Positions 1-10,959 of a DNA stretch of 64,000 nt are shown in pieces. The stretch comes from Paragonimus westermani. Its lineage: Eukaryota; Platyhelminthes; Trematoda; Plagiorchiida; Troglotrematidae. Within the stretch, counting starts at the first letter, position 1. Every line of letters begins with the position of its first letter. Location of the stretch: the NCBI GenBank assembly GCA_008508345.1, contig QNGE01000127.1:133176-197175 (forward strand), read 5' to 3'. A model generated the notes under the pieces. It made no database searches and was not told where the DNA came from. It saw nothing but the letters and a program-made list of their open reading frames with translations. Position numbers and translations under genes: made by a program.

Positions 1-1446
1 CAAACAACGACAACATTCACGCCACTGAGCTCGATTAGCCGCCATCTCACCTAGAGTCTCCAACCACCGACTCTGTGAGTCGCGAGGGTCCCAGCCCAGG
101 AGGCGAACTCAATCTACAGTGGCCAATCCCTTGGTGAACGACTTCATTTCTCTATGCCAGTTCGTTATCTGTCCACCTCACATCTTGCGCCAGTCAGTCG
201 TAGTGTCGGCAAAGATTGCACAGTGTGCCAGGCGACTAGCTGGCATCCTCAATGCATGACCCAACCAACTAAGTCGGTGAAAATGTAAGAACCGCACGAA
301 AGAACTCGTTTGACAACCAGTGCCAAACACCTGTTTCCTAACCTCCTCGTTGCGTATTCGCTGGGGCCACCCGATACGAGCGATTGAACACAGACATCGG
401 TGGTCAAATACCTGAAGACGGTTCACGTCTTCCACCCTGAACGGCCAGGTTTCGCTGGCGTAAGGTAATACGGCCCTCACCGTTGTCTTATGTACGCGAT
501 CTTTCAGCTTAAGAGAAATACCTCTCCGTCGCAACCGATGCCCCAGATTAGCGAATACCATCCAAGCCTTAAAGATGCGCACTCTCATTTCATTCCATAC
601 ACCTCCTCCTCCTCCGCCGCCGCCGCTGATGCAGGTTCCCATGTATACAAACCGGTCAACAACTTCCAGGACTTTATTATCTAACATCAAATCTACGTGA
701 TCATAGCAATCCCACGGAAGCACTGTATTTTGAGGCTGAAAAACACATTCCGAAGTGCTTAGCAAAAAGAAAAAGCGTTTAGCATTGCTTGTGCCGCTTG
801 AAATTTGTCAAACGACAATACCTTGTAGTCAACATAATTAAGATCAGTCAGTCTTTCACCAAGTAGGAGGTCCACGCCGCAGACGAAATTAAACAAAAAT
901 GGTAAGGGTGGACAGTCCTGACATACGCCGCTCATTGCACTGACACTGTCAAGCAGTTCACCGCAAGTCCCAACCTGAGCTGAAGTATGCGAATAAAGTG
1001 CCGACGGTATGTTTACGTACTTAGTCGGCACACCTCTGCGTTTGAGCGACTCTAGAAGTGTATATCGATCCACTGAATCGAACGCACTCTTATAGTCGAG
1101 AAATACAACAATTGTTGGTCGGCGGCACACATGAAGCTGCTCCAGAATTTGACGAAGAGTAAAAATGTGATCTATACATCCCCACCCGGGGCGAAACCCT
1201 GTCTGCTCTTCCTTAATATTCACTTCTCGGACTGCAGTGAGTCGATGAAGTATAATGGATGCTCGAACCCTAGAAATGACTGGGGTCAGATTAATTCCTC
1301 CATGGTTTTCGCAAGAACCCCTGATACCTTTCTTGCATATAGGAACTCTTACCCAGTGACCCCAACTCGGGAGGATGGTTTCCGTCGTCCACACAAGTTG
1401 AAACAAATGAGTCAAGGCCTCTACTAACGTCTCTCCACCTTCTTTG
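1..1446 (-). pseudogene. RTE-type LINE ORF2 remnant: RT core and C-terminal domain (left arm copy)
   Basis: Antisense relic of a non-LTR retrotransposon polymerase. Two open pieces follow each other on the - strand. At 1415-759 is the reverse transcriptase, with motif A near FLDYKSAFDSVDR, a motif B region ending PFLFNF, and motif C reduced to YVDY, so the second catalytic Asp of YADD is gone. At 765-178 is the C-terminal segment with the ETWPFR and LSWLGHALRM blocks usual in trematode RTE-like elements. The pieces are separated by a stop and frameshifts. The protein is the same as the + strand copy at 8524-9792, including every defect. The left end is cut by the window edge, and the relic stops abruptly at 1446, well inside the ORF. 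RTE assignment rests on remembered family motifs; another LINE clade with the same C-terminal block cannot be excluded. Confidence 0.85.
1..1446 (-). repeat. Inverted repeat A, left arm
   Basis: Position i pairs with 9970-i on the opposite strand. Stretches compared by eye (61-120, both ends, and the two encoded proteins) are identical. The only difference I saw is a 2-nt insertion at 26-27. Homology ends at 1446 against 8524; beyond that the two sides are unrelated. The arm may continue left of the window. Confidence 0.9.
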
Positions 1447-1739
1447 GTCTCGGATCACGTTGTTGTGCATGCCCGCTTTGTTGTCATTTGTTTGGGAGGC
1501 CATATGCTCGTGAATGCAAGATAATTCATTGACATTCGTGCGAAGAGTGTGGGGAGAAAAGCATATCAGGAAGAAATGGTGAATCAATTGCCTAGTTTGA
1601 TTCATGAGAGAACCTAACAAACACTGGGAAAGAATCGCAGCAGCTATAAAATCTTGCGGTGAAGAGGTGTGCTCTGAAAGAGCTGTGCAGTTGCGAAGAA
1701 ACTGGGTATTTGTTACGCATATAAACTATGAACAAGTGC
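1447..1739. other. No recognisable feature between two LINE relics
   Basis: About 290 bases between the end of the left arm and the first readable part of the next RTE-like relic. I see no coding motif or repeat. It may be a decayed 5' part of the downstream relic. Confidence 0.4.
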
Positions 1740-3222
1740 CGTTCGATTTTACCTGATTCTGACGGCCGTCGAGAACTTAAACGCCAGCCGACTGAAAACT
1801 TGTGCAAAGATCGTGAGCAACCCTCGGTCGAACAGTCGAAAGAGATGGAAAGAGCTTTTTATGTGGGAGTGGCAAAAGGTTTTTATTCCCAACCCGTGGT
1901 TGCAGTGGCTGCCAAGTTAGAAAAGAGGGTCCATTTATCATCAACGAATTGGAACGACTTGACAGGTGGACTGAACATCTTGAAGAACAGTTCGGCGAAC
2001 ATCAACAAGACCATGTAGACAACGGGGTGCGAATGGTCGGTTGTCGCGTTTAAGACGGCCCTCCGTATGAATCGGAAGTGGTGCTGGAGTTATTAAAGCG
2101 TAACAAGGCTCCTGGACAAATTTCCATTCCTGTTCACTTTTCTAGGATGGCGGGGAGAAGTTGATATCAGAAATGATGAAAACCCTCCAGACGGTTTGGG
2201 AAATTGAAGAGGTACCTAGATTGACCGACCTGGAGTACGCGGACGACAGTCTTACTTAGCCCCTCTGCCGAAGACATTCAGACCATGCTGAACAAGGTGA
2301 GTGACAGGACTGGTTTGTGTGGAATGCGCTTCGCACCTTCAAAGTGCTGCTTCAAGACTAGGGCATTTCCACCCCTACTTTCTTTATTGCAGGTAATCCG
2401 CTTGAGACTGCGGACAGTTTCACATACTTGGGTAGCACTATCTCGTCAGCCTGTAATATTGCTGATGAGATATCAGCGAGGATAGCAAAGGCACGAGTTG
2501 CCTTTTCCAAACTGCGTCATCTGTGGCGTCGAAAAGACGTTCGGTTGTCGCTGAAAGGAAGGGTCTATAATGCTTGTGTGCGTTCCATTTTGTTGTATGG
2601 TTCGGAAACGTGGCCTGTTCGCAAGCAAGATATCAACAGGCTTGCTGTGTTTGATCATCGTTGTCTCCGCCACTTGGCCCACATTAAGTGGGCTGATCAC
2701 GTGAGCAATGCGGCAGTTCGCCGGCGCGTATTCCGGAACGTTCGGGATGCGCGAGCAATTGGTCAAGTAGTTACGTTGCAAACCTTGCGATGGTTGGGTC
2801 ACGTGCTCCGTATGCCATCTGAGCGCTTACCGTACCGGGCATTATATACTGAGGCCACCAACAGTTGGGTAAAACCGCGTGGTGGTCAAGCAACAACGCG
2901 GCCACGAAATATGAAGACCTTGACTGCTGCATTGAGCAAAGTGGTCAGGCATCGCCTGCCTGGATGGGGTCTTCGTGATCACTCAAACCGTTGGTTAGAG
3001 ACGCTATCCGAGATGGCAGTGTGTCGCAGTCAATGGCGTACCTGTATCCATACCATTTCTAGTTCTTCCATTTAGTCTTCTTCAATCTTTTTTGTCCTTC
3101 GTAGTACTCTCCTTCTAGGATATTCCACGTCACTGTTGAGGTGAGCGGCGACCCGAGACACAGTACCTTTTGGTCAGGCTCATGGCTGTTTTGATGATGA
3201 TGATGATGATGATGATGAGGAA
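1740..3222 (+). pseudogene. RTE-type LINE copy with the RT core deleted
   Basis: Sense-strand relic. The linker ahead of the RT reads in mixed frames at 1740-2010, including a WTEHLEEQF block. At 2211 the reading jumps directly from an EEVP block, which normally opens the RT domain, to TDLEYADD, the catalytic motif C. The fingers and palm segment between them is missing. The C-terminal domain is open at 2428-3075 with YGSETWPVR, FDHRCLRHLAHIKWADH and LRWLGHVLRMPSERLP. The 3' UTR ends in a GAT-repeat tail at 3192-3219, as RTE elements often do. Motif C keeps both Asp residues but a stop follows soon after. The copy cannot encode a working polymerase. Confidence 0.8.
3192..3219 (+). repeat. (GAT)n tail of RTE-type element
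   Basis: Eight or so GAT units directly after the 3' UTR of the preceding LINE relic. Short simple-repeat tails instead of poly(A) are typical of RTE elements, which supports both the class and the + orientation. Confidence 0.7.
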
Positions 3223-3224
3223 GA

Positions 3225-3765
3225 GGTACCTGGTGATTGGTGCCTATCAACAGTAAGTTCCGTCTTCAAAAAGGGAACCCAACTTCTGTGACAGCCACAG
3301 AAGGGTCAGCTTACGGGCTGTTGCGTCCAGCTTATTTACTGGTCTCATTTTACGTCGACTCACTAAACCTAGAGAAGTCCAGATACGTGGTGGAAGAGGC
3401 ACTGCTCACACTTTTACTCCGCGATGGATCATCGGCATCACTATAGGTAGCCGATGGTGGTGGCCTTTTCAAACTAAAAGGATGTTTTCAATTCGGTTGC
3501 TCATAACGTTATCTGGAACTACCTTCTTCGCAAGGAGGTACCAGGGAAATACGTGAAACCGGTGAGATCACTGTATGTCCACTCTGCAGGCGGCATGAGG
3601 GTACACAGACAACTGTCACGGTCGTTCATCACTTCTACTGGTGTTCACCAACGATGTTCGATTTCCCACTTCTTGTTCAATTTTGTCATGGACGACGTTC
3701 TGGAAAGTGTGCTTGAGAAAGCCAGTCAGTCTGGTGTCGCGCTTTTCGTGGTACCAGTTTGATCG
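3225..3765 (+). pseudogene. RTE-type RT core fragment (fingers and palm)
   Basis: Fragment covering about the part of the polymerase that the upstream copy lacks. It opens with an EEVPGDW-like block, continues through a conserved SLYVHSAGGMRVH segment and reaches PTSCSILSW/FLFNFVMDDVLE at the end of motif B. Several frames must be combined, so it is broken by indels. It both begins and ends at a GGTACC hexamer (3225-3230 and 3750-3755). No motif C is present. Sequence style matches the copy at 1740-3222, suggesting the same family. Confidence 0.7.
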
Positions 3766-5440
3766 GGATAAAAGGGTGCTGTTCTCCAGTATTCGTGGTC
3801 AAATTGGCCGTCAAGTTGTCGGAGACTGTGTGAAAAAGATGACTAAGCAATCTGAAAACCGTCAGGGCGAATCGGCAGATGAGCTGAGCACCTTAAAAAA
3901 CAGCTCACCGGCCTTGAGTCGTAGATGATGGAGGATATGTGGTTAGTTATGATACTCCAGATCAATCTCCATCAGAAAACGAAGTGGCCGCGGAGCTCCA
4001 ACTATTGAGACGTAATAAAACCCCAGGTCCGAACCTTATTTCCCCAGCTCTTGTTTAGGATATTAGTGAGACTGTTACCCAAATGGGAGACTGAAGAGGT
4101 GTCACATGACTGAGGCTTATTGACAGTCCTTCCCGCTTTCAAAAAAGGTGCCAGGACATCATGTGACAACCACAGATGTTAACTTTGTTATATCGCAGCT
4201 GAGAGGTTCACGGGTCTCACAATGCAGCGGTTTCTGGAACACAGAGAGAAATGTATCAGTTAAGAATAAGCAGGATTCCCGCCTGTTTGTGGATACATCG
4301 GTTCTATCTTTATCTTGCGACAGACACTGGGATACAGACATTTCTTTTCCTAGTTAATGGTAGTGGTACTTTTTGGAACGTAAAGGCTGCTTTTGACTTG
4401 GTCGCCTAACACCTGCTGTGACCCTCTTCGTTGCAAAGGTAGTCCCAGTGAAGCACATCCATTTATTGAAGTTGATGTATGCCTGCTAGGAGAGCAAACT
4501 GTTACCTGAAGTATTCTCTACCACAAATGGCGTTCGACAGGGGTGTCCGGTCATCCTCTTCTTTGCGAATACGTGATGGAAAATACTATGGAAGAAAAAT
4601 TCGGACGTTTTGAGGACCTCGGAATGGTGCTCCTGTCAGGTAGTAAGCTGGGTGAAAGAGTATGTGGACGACAGACTTACTTAATTCTTCTGCAGAGAAC
4701 ATGCAGACCACGCCGAATCCATCAAATGATAAGGCTGGCTTATACGGTATGTACTTCGCACCTTCAAATTGTAGTGTTCGCACAACGTTGGACTGGCATT
4801 GGCCCTTTGCTCTGCAGGTAGGTTACTCACGGTTGTCGATCACTTCATCTGCATAGGTAGTGTCGTCCCATCAGCAGGTAACGCCGCTAATGCAGCCATG
4901 AGGATAACTAGAACACGTAGAGCAGTCGCGAATGTTGACCAACTGGGGCGTCTCGAAGACGTCCAGTTATCGATCAAAGGCCGTTTACAATGCGTGTGTG
5001 TTCAGTTTTCCTCTATGAATCACAGACCTGGTCCATCCTTGTGGAAGATGCACATAAACTTTCGGTGTTCGATCAGCGTCGCCGCCACTAGTTGGCCGAC
5101 ATCAAGTGCGCAGATTGTGTGAGACGGCACAGTCTGTCTGCGCACTTGGTAAATGTGCAAGCCCGCGACCGACCACCGAGTTGGTGCGAATAAAGTCTTC
5201 GTCGATTGCGTCACGTACTCCGTATACCGACGACAACTTGTCGCCCAGTGCAATGTTAAGCGTGGTTGCTGATAGTCGGGAGAATAAGAAAGCCTTGTCT
5301 GTCCATCTAAGAAAGGCTGGTAGATGTCGTCTGCTCGGTCTGGAAGTTCACGACCAACCATGCAGCTGGTTGGAAAAACTAACATGGACGATGTCGCAGT
5401 CATTGGCAAGTGGTAGATTCCTATACTTCATGAGACGCCA
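3766..5440 (+). pseudogene. Highly decayed RTE-type LINE copy
   Basis: A third relic in the same orientation. The pre-RT linker is readable at 3830-3930. An EEVSHD counterpart of the RT opening lies near 4085, an RT-like stretch runs through 4140-4700, and C-terminal traces (YESQTWSILVEDAHKLSVFDQ-like) lie near 5020-5080. Readable frames change every 50-150 bases and stops are frequent, so this is the oldest-looking copy of the cluster. Boundaries are estimates from where homology fades. Confidence 0.6.
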
Positions 5441-5749
5441 ACGTTTCTCTCTCTTCTTACAGTTGTACCTGTTACTATGCTCCTCTGTGGACCACCAACA
5501 AGGCCAAAGACAGGGTGAGTCGACACCGTTGGGTACTGCTCAGAACGGAATACTCAGACCACGTGCATTCGTTTACTTAAAAGTAGGAAAAGAAACGGTT
5601 TTTCTGTAAGCCCTCTTCTGTAGGGGAACAGGTGTCTGAGACGTCTCTGCAAGTGACCACGCCTCCGATGGAGGGGAAAATGACCGTATCTGTTGAGTGG
5701 AAAACGGTATAGGAGTACCCCTAACTGATCCGAGACGTTAAAGCATCTG
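5441..5749. other. No recognised feature
   Basis: Sequence between the decayed RTE copy and the Penelope-like fragment. It could hold the 3' UTR of the latter, which runs leftwards, but I see no motif that proves it. Confidence 0.3.
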
Positions 5750-6400
5750 AATCTACCGCATTGTTCGTTTCGAAAACAATACCTTGTGAATGAGCCTATC
5801 TGAAGCTACTCTAAAATCCACAGTGGAGTATACGCAGCGACAGTGCCAGAAGACGGAAACCCGTCGTGCGAAAGGTTGGGACACTTGTTTAGAGTCGTCT
5901 TTATATATACATATGTATGTATATACAGTAAACGAAAAAGGGGGCACACTGAGTAGTGAACGGTTTATTGTTACGTTTCAAACCCACATTAGGATCCGTT
6001 GTCAAACGAATAAACGTCGGAATGAGATTGTTATGCCACTCACCGTGTCCGCCTGTCTTCGCTCGTTTTTCGTTTCAGTGTCAACGACACTGACGTAGAG
6101 GCTGTTTATATCGACATCGATTGAACGAATTCTGTGAATAGAGAGCTTACAGTACGAGCCGTTCCCCTTTCATTTTCGCCCACGTGACCACTTTTGCATG
6201 GTCTATGTTGACCTCGTGACCTGTGTCCGCGCAGTGGTGCCATAGTTGTGATCTAGCGTCGGCTCGTCACATTGCTAGCTTGTGTTTGTATAAGCGTGTG
6301 CGCAGCTGTTTGTCTGTCTCCTCCACATAATGTCGGTCACACCCCAGGCATGGAATCGAGTAGACCACGCCAGACCGTTCGTGTGGTTCTACATGGCGTG
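5750..6400 (-). pseudogene. Penelope-like element, GIY-YIG endonuclease fragment
   Basis: On the - strand near 6370-6250 one frame reads VVYSIPCLGCDRHYVEET followed by RTRLYKHK. This is the arrangement of the GIY-YIG nuclease of Penelope-like retroelements: a Tyr ahead of an IPC-x-x-C knuckle, then a Y-V/I-G/E-E-T strand and an Arg/His helix. Further down come HHCADTGHEVNIDHAKVV-like residues, matching the conserved His-rich segment of the domain. Stops interrupt it (one after KLAM). The Gly usual after the YV strand is Glu here. No Penelope RT was found on the upstream side, so this is the 3' part of a truncated copy. Confidence is moderate because assignment rests on motif spacing. Confidence 0.6.
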
Positions 6401-7199
6401 GTGGTTAGGCTTGCGTGCTGCTTTGATCCGGAGGGCTGTGCTGACTGTGACTTCGGTCCTTGCAGGTTCAACCTTGTCAGATTGGCCGACGGGGAGCAGC
6501 CAGACAAAAAGCAGATGCGTGAGTGTCTGTGGTCTTCTATACATTCTCTTCTTCGGCTTTATTGGTGCATTGTATGGTGAATGGTCTGCCTGGCTTTTCA
6601 TAGTTGAGCGAGAAATTTGCCTTTCATCCCCATCTTCTTTAGGTTGCACTAACATGCAGTCCTATACTGCAATGCTTCTTGTATTACACTTCACAAATCT
6701 TTCTTCTAAGTGTAGATCTCGTCATTGCAGCCTCTCTCTGTTTAGGTTCCGAGAGATAGGGGTTTCCTTTCCTTATTAGCCAATCAAGTGGCTAACCAGC
6801 ATTGGCCGGCTGGACACAAAGGCCCCACTGGCACACCTCCCGGTCTTATTCCTTCGGGTTTACACTGGATATGTGGTGTGTTGGTGGAACTGCAATTGGT
6901 NACACCACAAACAATTCCATACTGCATCGGCCGTCTCACTGTATAAACCGGGTCGCCCTATCTGCTGCATACAGCAGGGTGGATAGGCGGAAACATGCTA
7001 CTGCTGACCCCTACCCCACTGTCCTATCAAATTTAGCTCCCAGGCCCCTCCCGACCCCAATTCTGATAGCTCCTCTGCAGGTCCCACACCAGATATAATT
7101 AATCATAGCAACACTGTGCTGATTAGTCCCAGCTCTCTCGGAGATTGGAACCCACGACAATAGTCAAGGTATGGAATTAACAGCACCTGCATTTTCTAC
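6401..7199. other. Unassigned stretch upstream of the RTE endonuclease
   Basis: May contain the 5' UTR or a short first ORF of the RTE copy that follows. A 98-codon + frame exists at 6802-7098 but contains an undetermined base (n at 6901) and shows no motif I know. No function is claimed. Confidence 0.3.
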
Positions 7200-7840
7200 C
7201 AGATACACTTCAGGTGACTCCCCGGTCGCTGTTACCTGTCAGGCTGGAGTAGCTATAGTCCTCAGCACGACGGCAGCAGCCGCACTGATAGAGTGGATTC
7301 CTGTTAATAGTAGACTGTGCCGTCCGCTTGGCAGGTTCTGCTAGGGTCAGCTCTAGACGCAAAACTGTCAGAAATCTTTTCGTTGTCTGCGTACGCCCCA
7401 ACTGACTGCAGTAACGTCGGCGTCAAGGACCTCTTTTATCGGATCCGGCCGCTTTCCTCTGGTCGACACGTGGTTCTGATATAGTCGTTCTGGTCGGAAA
7501 TATGAACGCTCAGGTCGGCAGCTTTGGTGAGGACGAATCTTGTCTAGGTGGCAGGTTTGGGATAGCATCACATTGCTCGGACAAAGGCGGGCGACTATTG
7601 CAGCTGTGCACTGAGCATAAGCTGTTTTTGGCCAGCACTAGTTTTAGGCATCGCGCACGTCATTGCTATACTTGGCGCCCTCCCTCTCTGAATCAGACCT
7701 GGTCTCAGACAGACCACATAACTGCTAGTTATAGATGGCGAGGTTCCATTCAGAATTGTCGTTCTTATTGGAGCACGTACCTCGATTCAGATCATGCGCT
7801 GGTACGCTGTCGTTTCGTACTCACTTTTGCTGAGTAACGA
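7200..7840 (+). pseudogene. RTE-type LINE apurinic-like endonuclease domain
   Basis: N-terminal endonuclease of the RTE copy that continues to 10262. In mixed + frames it shows an AIVLSTTAAAALIEWIPV-like strand, an alternate-frame match to the VVSAYAPTD block, then at 7502-7837 a long open piece containing YTWRPPSLNQTWSQTDH and YLDSDHALV. The SDH catalytic triplet is kept. The canonical GDMNA motif reads GNMNA here (near 7495-7510), so the metal-binding Asp is replaced by Asn. At least one frameshift lies between 7400 and 7500. The enzyme would nick target DNA for priming; this copy should be inactive. Confidence 0.75.
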
Positions 7841-8026
7841 CCACACCGACAGCAAAGACTGACTGTTGAGAAACTGACCATACCGTCGGTAAAGCACACT
7901 TAGCAAACCAGCTTAGAAATCTGCCTTAGTAGTTCTCACTCCGAAGATCCTGATTGCTGCTGGACCCAGATCACACAGGCCATTCGTGAAGCAGGAACAT
8001 TAGCATGCGGCACGGGGGTACATGGA

Positions 8027-9208
8027 ATGAACAAACATTGGGTCTTGGAGAATACTCTGGAGTTGTTAGAAGCCAGGCGGAACATCCCTCTTGGCAGTTC
8101 ATATAACAAGTCTAGAAGAGATGTCCGTAGGAAACTCAAACCTAGCCTGAAGACTGATCGTGAGGCTTGGTTATTGGGAAAAGTTAAGGAGATGGAGACG
8201 GCTTTTGTTTCAGGAAACACTGGCGAACTGTCTAAGCTTATCCGTGCCACTAGTCCCAGGCGACCGTCTGTCAGTGAAGCTATCAGCGAGACAGATGGAA
8301 CAGTCATCCGTAATAAGTCCAGAAGGTTACAGCGATGGGTGGAACACTCTGAGAGTCAATTTAACTGGCCTCCTGCTTCCACTGCGATGCCACCACAAAC
8401 TTGTAAGGTAGTGCCCTGGTCAACAGACTTGGAACCACCCATTGAGATGGAGGTCCGCAATTGCAATGCGGTTATCGAACGTAATAGAGCTGCTAGTCCA
8501 GATAACCTCATGCGAGCACTTTTCAAAGAAGGTGGAGAGACGTTAGTAGAGGCCTTGACTCATTTGTTTCAACTTGTGTGGACGACGGAAACCATCCTCC
8601 CGAGTTGGGGTCACTGGGTAAGAGTTCCTATATGCAAGAAAGGTATCAGGGGTTCTTGCGAAAACCATGGAGGAATTAATCTGACCCCAGTCATTTCTAG
8701 GGTTCGAGCATCCATTATACTTCATCGACTCACTGCAGTCCGAGAAGTGAATATTAAGGAAGAGCAGACAGGGTTTCGCCCCGGGTGGGGATGTATAGAT
8801 CACATTTTTACTCTTCGTCAAATTCTGGAGCAGCTTCATGTGTGCCGCCGACCAACAATTGTTGTATTTCTCGACTATAAGAGTGCGTTCGATTCAGTGG
8901 ATCGATATACACTTCTAGAGTCGCTCAAACGCAGAGGTGTGCCGACTAAGTACGTAAACATACCGTCGGCACTTTATTCGCATACTTCAGCTCAGGTTGG
9001 GACTTGCGGTGAACTGCTTGACAGTGTCAGTGCAATGAGCGGCGTATGTCAGGACTGTCCACCCTTACCATTTTTGTTTAATTTCGTCTGCGGCGTGGAC
9101 CTCCTACTTGGTGAAAGACTGACTGATCTTAATTATGTTGACTACAAGGTATTGTCGTTTGACAAATTTCAAGCGGCACAAGCAATGCTAAACGCTTTTT
9201 CTTTTTGC
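8027..9208 (+). pseudogene. RTE-type LINE reverse transcriptase (dead active site)
   Basis: A 394-codon open piece: the linker between endonuclease and RT (residues 1-170), then the RT. Motifs in order are FRPGWGCIDHIFTLRQ, FLDYKSAFDSVDR (motif A, Asp kept), and a motif B region SGVCQDCPPLPFLFNF in which the usual RQGC is changed. Motif C is LNYVDY, where YADD is expected, so one catalytic Asp is lost. The frame ends at a stop within the thumb and is continued in another frame at 9205. From 8524 onward it is duplicated, inverted, at 1-1446. It would copy element RNA at the nicked target if intact; as it stands it cannot be catalytic. Confidence 0.85.
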
Positions 9209-9967
9209 TAAGCACTTCGGAATGTGTTTTTCAGCCTCAAAATACAGTGCTTCCGTGGGATTGCTATGATCACGTAGATTTGATGTTAGATAATAAAGTC
9301 CTGGAAGTTGTTGACCGGTTTGTATACATGGGAACCTGCATCAGCGGCGGCGGCGGAGGAGGAGGAGGTGTATGGAATGAAATGAGAGTGCGCATCTTTA
9401 AGGCTTGGATGGTATTCGCTAATCTGGGGCATCGGTTGCGACGGAGAGGTATTTCTCTTAAGCTGAAAGATCGCGTACATAAGACAACGGTGAGGGCCGT
9501 ATTACCTTACGCCAGCGAAACCTGGCCGTTCAGGGTGGAAGACGTGAACCGTCTTCAGGTATTTGACCACCGATGTCTGTGTTCAATCGCTCGTATCGGG
9601 TGGCCCCAGCGAATACGCAACGAGGAGGTTAGGAAACAGGTGTTTGGCACTGGTTGTCAAACGAGTTCTTTCGTGCGGTTCTTACATTTTCACCGACTTA
9701 GTTGGTTGGGTCATGCATTGAGGATGCCAGCTAGTCGCCTGGCACACTGTGCAATCTTTGCCGACACTACGACTGACTGGCGCAAGATGTGAGGTGGACA
9801 GATAACGAACTGGCATAGAGAAATGAAGTCGTTCACCAAGGGATTGGCCACTGTAGATTGAGTTCGCCTCCTGGGCTGGGACCCTCGCGACTCACAGAGT
9901 CGGTGGTTGGAGACTCTAGGTGAGATGGCGGCTAATCGAGCTGTGGCGTGAATGTTGTCGTTGTTTG
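8524..9967 (+). repeat. Inverted repeat A, right arm
   Basis: Partner of 1-1446 (sum of coordinates 9970, shifting to 9968 at the outermost bases after a 2-nt indel). The spacer between arms is 1447-8523, about 7.1 kb. The arm starts in mid-ORF at 8524 and ends in the 3' UTR at 9967, so its edges do not match natural element termini. Confidence 0.9.
9205..9792 (+). pseudogene. RTE-type LINE C-terminal domain
   Basis: A 195-codon open piece that continues the polymerase in a shifted frame. It contains LDNKVLEVVDRFVYMGTCIS, SETWPFRVEDVNRLQVFDHRCL and HRLSWLGHALRM, the conserved blocks downstream of the RT in trematode RTE-like elements. An in-frame run of eight Gly codons (GGC then GGA/GGT, about 9345-9369) has replaced the short Gly/Ala linker seen in related copies. 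The initial Met is incidental; the true protein would run in from the RT. The stop at 9790 is followed by remnants of further coding sequence in other frames to about 9950. Confidence 0.8.
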
Positions 9968-10262
9968 GTCGAGTTGTCTGTGAAGTGAGTGCATTTAATG
10001 ACCCGGGGCAGTGAAAGCCGTAAGGAAGCTGTCTTGTTTTTGACGCCTTACTCTCAGTTGCAGCTCGGTTGTTTGTTTGCAAGGTGTAGGCACTTTGGTC
10101 TTGAATGTTTGACGTAGTTATTTTCAGTGGTTTGGTCCCTTTCCGTTCCCTTCTTTTTTCCTTCTCTCTTTCTATATAGGGTTTGCTTTATCTTCATGGT
10201 TGTGTGGCAGTTAAGCATCAGTGTGAACCACTCATGGATTGCTGTCTATAATGATGATGACG
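9793..10262 (+). mobile_element. 3' end and UTR of the RTE copy
   Basis: Holds the residual C-terminus and the 3' UTR, including a pyrimidine-rich block (10130-10180), a TATAGGGTTTGCTT segment and an ending with GTGTGGCAGTTAAGCATCAG. It closes on a short GATGATGA tail near 10250-10262. Diverged copies of this UTR recur at 43620-43880 (+), 46720-46990 (-) and 61545-61900 (-), which confirms it as a repeat-family 3' end. Confidence 0.7.
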
Positions 10263-10306
10263 AATTGACAAGTAGACGCTTCTGGTCTAACCAGCATGTT
10301 GTGGGC

Positions 10307-10690
10307 TCATGGCGGACGCTCATCGATCAGGGCAATATCGCCTGCATGCTTGACGTCTCCCGGTATGTTACGACCAAATTTGAAATCAAGCCTATTGCAA
10401 AGTTGAGCGAGAAAAGGAAAGCTGAACAACCTTGTCGCAGCCCACCTGAGATGCTGAATCTCGGTGATGCACCGATTTAAGCCACAACCAAGCCCGAGGT
10501 TAACGGCAAACTGTTTTAAGTATGCCAGCATACTTCTCGGGTAAACCTTCCCTATAATGGCGACTCCATATCGCACCTCTGTCAACTCAATCAAGGGCCG
10601 CTTGATGTTTAAAAATCTTATTACCGACCCCGTATATACATGGCGGATGTGAAGATATGAACAATGCTGCCACCACCAAAGCGAAACCAA
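10307..10690 (-). pseudogene. Non-LTR reverse transcriptase fragment
   Basis: Antisense fragment. In one - frame SPRFSISGGLRQGCSAFLF matches the motif B region (SGVRQGCPLSPFLF) of LINE reverse transcriptases. In the next frame KHAGDIALIDE lies where motif C (YADDIAL) should be, with the first Asp changed to Gly. A frameshift separates them. No other domains remain. Family within the non-LTR group is uncertain; it is not obviously the same family as the neighbouring RTE copies. Confidence 0.6.
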
Positions 10691-10959
10691 GCTTGCTTCC
10701 CACGAATATGCCGCTAGCGCGCTTAGCTTCGAAACAATAGGAACAGGCCAAATCTTTCGGTGATTCCAGAAGGAAGTTGTAACGCTACGCTATAATGTTG
10801 TTGCTGTGCTTCTGCAACACAGCATCTATCGAGGGCGAGGGTTTCCAAATTACGTACGAGAGGGGTCCGTTGTATCTGCATAGGTGTTCGCATATTGAAA
10901 GTGACAAGCTTGAATGGTGTTCGCCGGCGTGCCTTCTCTTAGAGCATTCGAGTATACTG

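Noticed and set aside
2461..2500. CTGATGAGATATCAGCGAGG as a possible hammerhead core
   Set aside because: It is coding sequence of the LINE C-terminal domain, and no GAAA follows at the right distance.
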